This document shows, piece after piece, positions 30,673-39,133 of a stretch of 64,000 bases of DNA; the first letter of the stretch is position 1; each line of letters opens with the position of its first letter. The notes below the pieces were generated by a model. That model worked only from the letters and a program-made list of their open reading frames with translations. It was not told the DNA's origin and ran no database searches. A program made the translations under genes and the position numbers. The stretch is from Tetraselmis striata (Eukaryota; Chlorophyta; Chlorodendrophyceae; Chlorodendrales; Chlorodendraceae): positions 281,005-345,004 of the forward strand of contig VCJN01001132.1 of the NCBI GenBank assembly GCA_006384855.1. Reading direction: 5' to 3'.

Positions 30673-31219
30673 CCTCCCCGCAAGTCGCCACAGCTCCCCT
30701 CGGTAGTTCACGGTAAAGAAGTCGCGGTCCTCCTCTCGAATCCCAAGGGCGTAGTAGCCATCGGCCAGGTCCATCGACACGAACCAATCGCCCGCGCGCG
30801 CCAGGTGCCGCAGGTGCTTGAGCGTTTCGTAGGACATCGTGAAAGTCTTGCACCACTTGTTGAGCTCCCGTAGGTCGATGATGAGGCGCTATTTGTTGGT
30901 GCCGGGCTTGGGGACCAGAAACATTCTGGCTACCCACTTGTTGCAGTGTCCTCGCTCCCACGCGCCAATCGCCTCGAAGCGGGGCAGTTCCGTAGCCATG
31001 AAGTCCAGTTGTGCCTAAGTGGCGTCGCGCATAGAGACGCCGTGGTTGTAGGGGCGAGGGCGTCGCCCGTTCTTGAAGCGTATCCGGACCCCTTGGCGGA
31101 TCCAACTCAAGACTTGCCCGCGCGCGCCGATGCTTTCCCAGTCGCGCCATCTTCTCCGCACGCGGTGTCGCATGTAGAGGGAGGTAGGCGTACAGGAGTC
31201 GGCGCGGCGGGTCACACCG
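30673..31219 (-). pseudogene. DIRS-type reverse transcriptase fragment with two in-frame TAG codons
   Basis: The minus-strand frame reads 'DWESIGARGQVLSWIRQGV', then 'FNxG'-like 'YNHGVSMRDAT' and a TAG at 31,017-31,015. It goes on 'ELPRFEAIGAWERGHCNKWV', 'FLVPKPGTNK' and a second TAG at 30,891-30,889, then 'RLIIDLRELN' and 'FVSMDLADGYYALGI'. This is the thumb-proximal start of a reverse transcriptase of the DIRS/tyrosine-recombinase retroelement type ('KPGxxKWRLIIDLRxLN'; the second TAG replaces the Trp). The frame ends at 'YRGELWRLAG', where the element terminus at 30,671 begins. The YxDD-containing part, RNase H and any downstream genes are missing. The copy is dead. Confidence 0.75.
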
Positions 31220-32264
31220 TCACTTGGTGACCTTGGCCTTGGCCTTGTCGGACGCTGCGGCTGTCGTTGCGGCCTTCCGCGCCGCAGCGGCTTGCTCGCG
31301 GTGCTTGCGCCTCTCGGCGGACTCTGTGGGGGCGGGCTTGTCGGGGGTAGCCTTGGCGAACGCGGCCGCGGCACGGGCCTTGCCCGCTGCGGAAAGGCTG
31401 ATCTCGAGGGTCTTGTCGTCGAACGCTCGGCGGAGTTGGTCGAGTTGCCCGGACACGGCGATGCGCCGTGGGGTGCAGAACTTTGCGTGGGCGAGCTCGG
31501 CGAAAACGCGGTCCGCCTCTGTAGCCGTTGGCCCATTCTTGGCGAGCTGGAGGTAGCCCAACCGGGAACGGGTGGCCTCCTCCGTCGCCAAGTGGGTGCG
31601 GTAGCAGGCGCGGAGCTCGGCAAGGGCCGCAGCCTTGCTTGCCGGCGTAGCAGACTCGGTCGAAAGCGACTCCAGAGCGCCGCGCATCGCCTCGTTGGCG
31701 CAGCTACTGAAGAAGGCATAGCAGCCTAGGTGCAGGTATTCGTCGTACGCTGCCTGACTCCGCTTCTCCGCGAGGGCGCGGGCGGTGTCGTCGGTCAGGG
31801 TCCACAAGCGGGGCTCGTCGACGTCGCGCGGGGGGCGCTCCAGACCGGGGGGGATAGTAGGCAAAGTCGACGTACTCGAGCTCGTTGTCGGGTGCGTCTA
31901 GGTCAGCAGGAAGGGGCTCTTGCGCTCCTTGCTCACCACCCTCGGGCGCAGGCGTGCCCGCGGGGTTGGCTGGCTGGGTACCTTCGGGAGGAAGCGGGTT
32001 AGTGGGGGGGGCGAGTCGAGCGAGCAAGGCAGCCGTAGCAGCCTCAAACTGCCCGGCCAGCCGCTTCTCCAGGGCTTCCGCTTGGGCCGTCAGGCGTTTT
32101 TCCAATTCCGCGACAGATGCCGCCGTGGCGCCGCCCGGGGGGTCGTCCACTAAGGCGTCTTCCGGTACATGGCGAGGGGGCATCCTGCAGTCGCGGGGTG
32201 GGGAAGGTGTAGCGTCTCGGGAGGCTGAGGCTCGGGTCCGAGTCGGCATAGAGGAAGCTGACAC
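31220..32264 (-). pseudogene. Gag-like ORF of the DIRS-type element, frameshifted
   Basis: The frame from 32,264 encodes an N-terminal region with a coiled-coil 'AELEKRLTAQAEALEKRLAG', a Pro-rich stretch and 'LDAPDNELEYVDFAYYPP'. It loses protein character after a run of seven G (on the plus strand) at about 31,848-31,854. The second frame (to 31,220) takes over at the same spot: 'GLERPPRDVDEPRLW', a helical core 'AAYDEYLHLGCYAFFSSC' and a Lys/Ala-rich tail. A one-base length change in the homopolymer explains the break. The product would be the Gag-like nucleocapsid protein preceding the reverse transcriptase frame, which overlaps its 3' end. Confidence 0.6.
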
Positions 32265-32487
32265 TCTGCTCGACTGCTAGAGTCGAGACTGCTTGCGCGA
32301 GACGGTTGAGGCGAGCGCAAAGCAGAGAGTGCCTGTGCCCGAGGGTGGATCCCTCAGGTCGTAGTGCTGGTGCGGGCCGGCAGGCCTTAGTCCGTGCGCC
32401 GACCTCGGGGGTCGTGCGCAGTACAACATAGCTAATGTATTGTAAACCTCTAGATGACTACATCTGACCATATAATAATTTTTGGTT
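32265..32487. other. Spacer between two retroelements, no gene seen
   Basis: This non-coding sequence lies upstream of the minus-strand Gag-like gene. It ends in an AT-rich stretch (TATAATAATTTTTGG) that directly flanks the left repeat of the plus-strand element, so it contains the insertion point of that element. Confidence 0.5.
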
Positions 32488-32674
32488 ATGATCTAAACTA
32501 GTTTATGGGGTTTCCATCCTTGACCTAACCGCTTTTTAGCTACAAGTGCTGCTCAGTGGTACGGGAACTAGTAACTGTTGTTGCGCCCTTGTTGGGTGCA
32601 GCACGAGTAGACATAAAAGCAGCCAGAACAGCTGAGCCTGCCACCTTCCAGTTTTCGCTGCGTTCCACGCAGCG
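32488..32674 (+). repeat. Repeat A1 of the split direct repeat
   Basis: This 187-base copy is identical to 35,367-35,553 except for one C/T difference near its right end (CACCTTCCAG against CATCTTCCAG). It begins ATGATCTAAACTAG and ends TTCCACGCAGCG. Confidence 0.9.
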
Positions 32675-32777
32675 ATGTAAAAACTGTCTCGTAACCCGTG
32701 GCGAGCAAGGTTGTTCAAGACCACACCCGGCTCGCCATCCGAGTGTGAAATTATCGTCCGTACGTCCGTGCGCTACT

Positions 32778-33626
32778 ATGTCAGATGGAGAAGAACCCGT
32801 CGTTGAGCCGACGCTCAAGTCGTTGCAAGCAGATGTGCGTGCATTGGCTACAGCTGTAGCTCAATTGACGGCTCGTGAGCGTGTTGTTGATGGAGAAGGG
32901 GCACATGGCTCTGGCTCAGGGCAGCGCTTCGCGGGACAGCCGACAGGCAGCGGGGGAGCCGCAGAGCGCCCCGACTTGCTAGAGCTAGCCCAGAGCGGCC
33001 GTGTCGGAGCAAAATCCGTGAGTGACGAGGATGATTACCTCGCGGTGCCAGAGCTACTGCAGAGAGCAGAGTCTGGTTACGAGGCCGTTCGACCGGTCAG
33101 CCGAGTGCCTGGACTTTTCCCTTTGAGCACTGACCTAACGAACGAGTACCTCAAGCAGGATGACCGGCGTCTGCCGGCCCAGGAGGAGTACTTGTGGATG
33201 TCGTGTTTTGGGGCCCACATGGCCGCCCTTTTCGTGGCGCTCGACGAGCTGCTACCTTACGTCCCCGCCACTAACCAGGACTTCACCCCCTACCTCGCGA
33301 GAGCTCGGAATCACGCCGAGGCCATCGACAAGGCGTTTCGTTTTCGTCTAGCCTTCCTGCGGAAACTGAATGAGATCAAGCGGGTGCACGGTGACCAAGG
33401 TGTTTTGGACGTGCTGCGAGCTCAGCATTTTCAGCCTGCTTCGGAGCATTTGGGTCCTGCGATTTTTGGGGACCTCAGGAGGGACTACGAGCGTCGTGTC
33501 TTCGAGGCGACCGTTGCCAGCAGCGCCAAGGCGACCGCAGCAGTAGCGGCTGCAGCTGCAGGTCGCGGGCGTGGGCGAGGACGGGGCGGCGGACGTGGAC
33601 GTGGCCGCGAAGGTGAGCACGAGTGA
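32778..33626 (+). CDS. Gag-like protein of the split-repeat element
   Basis: From the ATG at 32,778 the frame encodes 282 residues. A short coiled-coil ('LKSLQADVRALATAVAQLTA') is followed by a helical core ('LSTDLTNEYLKQDDRRLPAQ', 'YLWMSCFGAHMAALFVALDE') and a C-terminal RG-rich tail ('GRGRGRGRGGGRGRGREGEH'), which would suit RNA binding. Organisation, size and position match the first ORF of DIRS-like elements. The frame is open further upstream into repeat A1, but that part is repeat sequence and probably untranslated. Confidence 0.6.
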   Translation: MSDGEEPVVEPTLKSLQADVRALATAVAQLTARERVVDGEGAHGSGSGQRFAGQPTGSGGAAERPDLLELAQSGRVGAKSVSDEDDYLAVPELLQRAESGYEAVRPVSRVPGLFPLSTDLTNEYLKQDDRRLPAQEEYLWMSCFGAHMAALFVALDELLPYVPATNQDFTPYLARARNHAEAIDKAFRFRLAFLRKLNEIKRVHGDQGVLDVLRAQHFQPASEHLGPAIFGDLRRDYERRVFEATVASSAKATAAVAAAAAGRGRGRGRGGGRGRGREGEHE

Positions 33627-33968
33627 CGGTGTGGGGCGCCGCTCGTCGGAGCTGCAGGAGCCTTGCGAGGCCACCTTTCGGTGACCGCCGCAAGACGCAC
33701 CCTTGTAGCTCAACGGCGGGATGAGCGCCCTGTGTCAGGACCTGACCCCCCCACCTTACAGACTTCATTTAGACCTTCCTCGGTGCGGCGCTTCTTACAA
33801 CTACAGCCGAGTGCGGCTCAACCATCCGCACGCCTGCACATGGCGGCTCAACCATCCGCCTTTCTTACAACCCCATCTCTGCGTTCGTCGGTTGTTACAC
33901 TACGTGTTACAACCGGTTCGCAACGACCAAGTTTCGCGCGTGTACGTTACGCACGTGACAGGCGCTAA

Positions 33969-35288
33969 GAGCGCGAAGGGCGCGCGGGGCGGCCCTCTTA
34001 CCTGAACCTAGCCCCGCAAACCCGTACTGAAGCTACTGCAAACCCGTCCAGCAACTACCGGCCAACCGCCGGGAACCTAACCGTTGCTGCCGAGTACTTT
34101 GCGAACAGTAGCCGTGCCGGTGGAAATCTGTCGGTAAAACGACGCACCTACGTAATTGACGAGCCCGCAGCTATCGCTCCATGGGCTGCGTCGCTGCGAT
34201 CTCGACTGCAGGACGCGTTCGGCTCAGACGAGCTAGGCCAGCGGACGCTCGACCTGCTCTCCAGCTCCCTCAGCGCTCAGACCCTCAAGAGCTACGCCGG
34301 CAGGTTGTCTCAGTTCGCTGAGTTCTGCCACGACTCCGAGAATATCAGCCCGCTGGAAGCGACTACTGCTACTGTTGTTCGGTACGTTGCCTGGATCGGG
34401 GAGCGAGGGCACATCGCAGCTAAATCGCTGCAGCCCTACCTGTCTGCCATCAACACCTTCTTCGAGCTGCACAACCTCGTCCCGATCGCCAAGGACAGCC
34501 TACACCTCACTTCAGCAAGACGTGGGTCAATGTTGCGTCAGCGCCGACTGGACGCTGCCCCTTTGCGTGTCCCTCTGCCTGCGGATGTAGCTTTCCGCTT
34601 CGTCTCAAAGGCCGAGCTAATTGTGTCTGCTCCTTACCCAGAGTCCCACCTCGACTACCGAGCCCTCTTGGCCTCGGTTGTCAACTTTATGTTCTTTGCC
34701 AGGGGCCTTACTGGCGTCTCCTGTCGACTGCAAGATGTGCATGTCGACACCTACAACATCACCTTGCAGATCTACCGCGAGAAGGGTCGCGCTGGCCGGC
34801 GGGGACCCGACGACCGGCGCGTACTTCTCCTTCCAGTGTCCGAGCACCCTCGAGTGGCACGTCTTTTGCACCACTTCATCGACAACGTCCAGTCTGTCCC
34901 CCTGGTTACTGTTGGCTTGGCTGCCTCCAACTTCTGGGCTGTCAATGTGGCTGAGCAGTCAAAACCTTGGACTGCGGCTACGATGTCAGACTGGTTGTCT
35001 ACAGCAGTCAACCTAGTCAACGCGGCCCCCCTTGCTGGCACTTCCTGGACTTCACACAGTCTACGCAAGGGCGCAGCCTCTGCAGCAAACGCCATCGGAG
35101 CGCCACTGTCCCACATCCGCTACCAAGGCGGTTGGGCCACTAACTCTGATGTCGTTTTGGACTACATCGACCCCAACGTTCTTCCTTCTCCTGGCGCGTG
35201 GTTCTTCTTTGGACACATCGCCCCCCTCCGCCACTTCCAAGTCCAACAGGACTCCGCAGCGGTGGCCTTTCCAGTGCCTCCTTCATGA
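33969..35288 (+). CDS. Tyrosine recombinase of the split-repeat element
   Basis: The frame is open from 33,969 to the TGA at 35,288 but has no ATG in its first 110 codons, so translation probably starts by frameshift, splicing or a non-AUG codon. The N-terminal core-binding part has 'LSAQTLKSYAGRLSQFAEFC'. The catalytic part shows a first Arg box 'FFARGLTGVSCRLQDV', box II 'SHSLRKGAASAANA' (His-x-x-Arg), 'GGWATNSD' and the nucleophile Tyr in 'VVLDYIDPN'. All key residues are present. It would integrate a circular DNA intermediate, as in DIRS elements. Between the Gag stop (33,626) and 33,969 there is no convincing gene and no reverse transcriptase. Confidence 0.8.
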   Translation, partial: EREGRAGRPSYLNLAPQTRTEATANPSSNYRPTAGNLTVAAEYFANSSRAGGNLSVKRRTYVIDEPAAIAPWAASLRSRLQDAFGSDELGQRTLDLLSSSLSAQTLKSYAGRLSQFAEFCHDSENISPLEATTATVVRYVAWIGERGHIAAKSLQPYLSAINTFFELHNLVPIAKDSLHLTSARRGSMLRQRRLDAAPLRVPLPADVAFRFVSKAELIVSAPYPESHLDYRALLASVVNFMFFARGLTGVSCRLQDVHVDTYNITLQIYREKGRAGRRGPDDRRVLLLPVSEHPRVARLLHHFIDNVQSVPLVTVGLAASNFWAVNVAEQSKPWTAATMSDWLSTAVNLVNAAPLAGTSWTSHSLRKGAASAANAIGAPLSHIRYQGGWATNSDVVLDYIDPNVLPSPGAWFFFGHIAPLRHFQVQQDSAAVAFPVPPS

Positions 35289-35343
35289 CTTGGCGCTACC
35301 CCTTCTCCGTCAATCCACCGCTCTCTACGTTCGCTCAAGACTA

Positions 35344-35671
35344 GCAAAACCAGACTCAACTTTGAAATGATCTAAACTAGTTTATGGGGTTTCCATCCTT
35401 GACCTAACCGCTTTTTAGCTACAAGTGCTGCTCAGTGGTACGGGAACTAGTAACTGTTGTTGCGCCCTTGTTGGGTGCAGCACGAGTAGACATAAAAGCA
35501 GCCAGAACAGCTGAGCCTGCCATCTTCCAGTTTTCGCTGCGTTCCACGCAGCGCCCCCCCTGACTCCGTTTTCCCTCCACGCTTTCGCTAAACCATCCTG
35601 CCAATTTCGGCTCTTGACGGTGTAAAAAAGCCTGCGCGACCTTTTTGGCAAAACCAGACTCAACTTTGAAA
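35344..35671 (+). repeat. B1-A2-B2 terminal block
   Basis: B1 (35,344-35,367) reads GCAAAACCAGACTCAACTTT plus GAAA and recurs as B2 at 35,648-35,671, with A2 (35,367-35,553) and about 95 bases of other sequence in between. This gives the A1...B1-A2-B2 order expected of split direct repeats. Only the last 24 bases of the B segment are shared between B1 and B2. Confidence 0.8.
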
Positions 35672-36333
35672 CAGGGAGAGCGTCCAGAGAATGCACGCAA
35701 ACTACTGGGGGAGGAAAGCCTATATATCGCAGATGAAGCGCGGTGCGCCCCAACCCCCCTGCTCGCGCTCGCCTGAGCTCAGCGCCGTCCATCACCATCA
35801 GACACCATCAGCACCCATCACAACACCATCACCAGTCGCTAGCGCTAGCACGTCCACCGCCACATAGCGCTGACCCGAACTGTGCTTCGCGAAAGAGTCG
35901 CGCTCCTGACAGCATCAGTAGCTGTGAGCCGACCCCCCAGGGACGGTCGAGAACGGCCGCTCGGCGGCTCTGGTTGGACACGCGAAGGCGACGACGACAG
36001 CGACCCGACCCTTTCCCGTGTAACCAAACCCATCACGACAGCGACGGCGTGCGGTTGAAACGATCGAAAGAGTGGGAACGAGCAGAGGGGCAGCTGCGCT
36101 CCAGGGAGACGAAGCTCGTTGGGCTGGCCGCCTGGCTGGCGGGCGGAGGTTGGTGCCGGTATGCTGCAGCGAGGGGTTTCGGCTTCCGCGTCGCGGGCGG
36201 ACGGCGCCGCCCTTCGCTGAGGAGCGCCGAGGAGGAGGGGCCCGAGGAGGAGGAGGGGCAACGGCGGCGAAGTCGTAGGGCGTGAGGCGGACCGCTCGTC
36301 CGGGCGTGATCCCGCCCGGGGGTGGGGGGTGCG
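35672..36333 (+). promoter_or_regulatory. Upstream region of the VPS13-type gene
   Basis: GC-rich sequence with no supported gene. It contains a TATATATC word at about 35,720 and CATCA repeats at 35,790-35,830, and should hold the promoter and 5' untranslated region of the gene starting at 36,334. The retroelement next to it could influence expression. No defined promoter motif can be assigned with confidence. Confidence 0.35.
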
Positions 36334-39133
36334 ATGTTCGAGGGCTGGGTGGCGGACCTGTTGGCGTCCTACCTGGGCCACTTCGTGGATGTGCAGCGCA
36401 AGACGCTGCGCCTGGGGCTGTGGAGCGGGCTCACGCTGCAGGTGGGCGCGGCTCTTGGGAGGGCCCGGGGGGGGGGGGGGGGGGGGGGGGGAGTTGAAGA
36501 GCGGCGCACCGAGTAGAGAACCCCCATGTAGCTGCCGGTGGTGTGCGCCACACCCTTGGGCTTGTTGGCGGAGCTGGCCAGGAGGGAGGAGAGCGCTGTG
36601 GGGGTAAAGATGTGTGTGTGTGTGTGTGTGGGTGGGGGGGGGGGGCAAGGAGGAGGGTTTCGCTGTTGTATGCCCCGATCCCCTGCTGATGTGGGTAGTG
36701 CGAGGCAGATGGCGGGAGCCTCAATGCCGCAGAGCGTTGGCTGCCCAGCCGAACGCCTGCAGCCTCCCCCCCCCCCCCCCCCCCCCCCCCCACCCCCGAA
36801 CCGGATGCTGATCCGCTGGTTCTGCTATTGCTGCCTCTGCTATCTGGACCCGGACATGAGGGTTGCCCTGCCCGTGCGCTGCAGGATGTGCGCCTGCGTC
36901 CGGAGGCCTTTGACGGCCTGCAGCTGCCGTTCAAGCTCAAGCACGGCAGCATCGGGCGGCTGCAGGTGGGGGAGGTGCCTGCCGCCTGGCAACGCCGTTC
37001 CGGGCCAAGCATGGCGGATAGGGGAGCGAAGCGGAGGCGGCGGGCAGGGTCCTTGTGAGGGTGGGGGTTGGGGGTAGGGCAGCATTGGGCGGCTGCAGGT
37101 GGGGGGTGATGCTGCTCGGTGGAGATGCCTCTGGGGATCACGCTTGGTAGCCTGTTGTATGGAGGAGCGGCGCGAACGGACAGGGTCCATCTGAAAGTTG
37201 GGTTGGGGAGGGGGAGGCTGGACCAGCTGGGAGGAGCGGAGCGAAGCGATGGAGTCCATATGGGGGTTTCCCCCGGGGGAGAGGGGGGATGGTGACAGGC
37301 TTCAGCTGCTCGGGCTGCGAGTGGTAGGGGTATTTGGTGGTGGGGCGCTGAGCCCAGGTGGCGGCGGCGCGGCGCAGGTGCGGCTGCCTTGGGGCGCCTT
37401 CACGCTGCCCAACAGTTACATCACCATCCAGCTGGACGACGTGGCAGTGGAGACGGTGCTGCGGGAGCCGGAGGACCTGTGCCCAGGCGAGGGCCGCGAG
37501 CAGGCCGACGTCACCCAGGCAAGCCGGGGCCTCCCGGACCGCCCTGCTGGCCTGCCTTTGCTGGCCTGCATACAGTGGACACATGGATATGTATACACAC
37601 ACACACTCACACTCACAGATACTATATCTCCTGTGCCCATGGGCGCTCTGCCGGGGACCTCACGCGCGGCCGTTTGCTCCCTGCCACTCGCACCAGCAGG
37701 CGGAGCTCGCCGCGTCGGAGCTGGACACGCTGTCCGGCGCCTCGGCGGACGCCACGGCGGGCGGCGTCTGGGCGCGGGGCTTTGCGGGGCTCATGGAGTA
37801 CGTGGCGCGCTTCCTGCTGGGCCGCCTGAAGCTGAGCATCAGCAACGTGACGCTGGGCTTTGAGGAGGGCGGCGCAGGTGCGGCGTCTGTGGCCAATCCA
37901 AGGGGGGGGGGGGGGGGGGGGTTACGCAAAGCGTCCAGTGTCCATGACAGATGGACTCATAAGGATAAACAACGTAGCGATATCGCACAGGTGCAAAGCT
38001 TTTCACATACGAGGGGACATTGCTGGAGAAGCACCTAGGGTGTTGTTGGGGATGAAGGGAGTTGGCACACCATTATGCGTGGAGTAGTGCAGCTGCCTTG
38101 TAGACAAGTCTTGCTGTAGATAATATTGGCCTTCTTTTCAGGGGGTGGGAAGATGTGGGTGCCCGGGCGCAGCTGTGGAGGTTAGGGAGCCCAAGGGGGG
38201 GGGGGGGGGGGGGGCTAACGTGAGCGGGCTTGGGGGGCATGGCGGGGCCAGGCACGCGCGTGGACGTGGCGCTGGGCTCGCTGCACACGCGAGACACGGC
38301 GCCGGGGCGGCGCGGCACGCTGCTGCCCTCGCTGGGCGGCAACACGCTGCTGGCCAAGGAGCTGGAGATCCAGGGGCTGCGCCTCGGTTGGCGGTGCGCG
38401 GAGGATGTCCCGGTGAGCCCCCTTCCCCCCCCCCCCCCCCCCCCCCCCCCCCCTTCATCACCAGCTCCTAGACGCATTGCGAGACAGCCCCTCGCTCCCA
38501 CATCGCATGCAGCCCTAGGGGCCGTGCAAGGTAGAGACAGGCGTAGGGCGGAGTGCAGTGTCGAGGCAGGGTGGGCGAATGGCCTCCACCTGAGGGTGGG
38601 GGTTGGGGGTGGGGAGCTTCATCTGGACTGGCTTGGTGAAGCGGGGCGAACCACCTGAGGAGTACACATTGGGGGGGGGGGGAGGGGGGAGGCTCCCTGC
38701 ATCGGCGGTGTGGGCTGCTAGGTGTGCTTGCTGATGCGCCCCCCCCCCCCCCCCTGTTTCCCGGCAGCCGCATGATGGCGACGGCGCCGGTCCTCCGCAG
38801 CAGCACGTGCTGCACCCCGTGCACGCCGTTTTCCGCGTAGCTCTGGACCGCCCCGGCGGCGTCTCCACCCGGGCCAGCCTGGCACTGCAGGCACGCCCCC
38901 GTCCCCAGCCCTCTCGCCCACCCACAGGGCCCCAGGGATCAGGCGGAACCGGGCCCTGGGCCCGGTGTCGCGCGGCGCAGCGTGGCGTGGCATGGCGTTG
39001 CGCAGGCCTGAGCGTGCGCGTGCCTCGCTGTGCGGGCGCAGGTGTCGGAGGTGCAGGTGCAGGTGCGGGACTCAACGCTGTGCGACATGATGCGCTTTGC
39101 GGACGCACTCGACGGCTGGTGCCGGCTCAGCAG
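36334..39133 (+). other. VPS13 segment 1: chorein N-domain exons
   Basis: Exons as read: 36,334-36,441; 36,885-36,965; 37,378-37,518; 37,700-37,877; 38,252-38,412; 38,768-38,890; 39,042-39,133. Phases join without a break. The third exon encodes 'VRLPWGAFTLPNSYITIQLD', the fourth ends with 'RLKLSISNVTLGFEE', both typical of the VPS13 N-terminal module that starts the lipid groove. The introns at 37,519 and 38,891 start with GC. Nearly all introns here contain poly-C or poly-G runs of 14-28 bases (for example 36,466-36,489, 36,768-36,791, 37,902-37,921, 38,427-38,453). Confidence 0.75.

Larger units (their letters stand above)
32488..35671 (+). mobile_element. Compact DIRS-like element with split direct repeats, lacking reverse transcriptase
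   Basis: The element is bounded by A1 (32,488-32,674) on the left and B1-A2-B2 on the right: B1 35,344-35,367, A2 35,367-35,553, B2 ending 35,671. This order is the split-direct-repeat structure of PAT/TOC/Kangaroo-type tyrosine-recombinase retroelements known from green algae and animals. It encodes a Gag-like protein and a tyrosine recombinase but no reverse transcriptase or RNase H, so by family logic it would depend on another element in trans. A1 and A2 differ at one base of 187, which argues for recent insertion. It inserts about 650 bases upstream of the VPS13-type gene. Confidence 0.75.

Noticed and set aside
8511..31017. Reassigned TAG codon, since the integrase and the reverse transcriptase fragment are interrupted only by TAG
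   Set aside because: The replaced residues differ (one is the conserved Trp of the reverse transcriptase, another is not Gln-like), and TAG also ends ordinary genes such as the one at 9,119-9,121.
31015..31719. Separate 234-codon minus-strand gene
   Set aside because: Its first part is the out-of-frame reading of the Gag-like ORF; only the last third, in the same frame as the reverse transcriptase, is coding.
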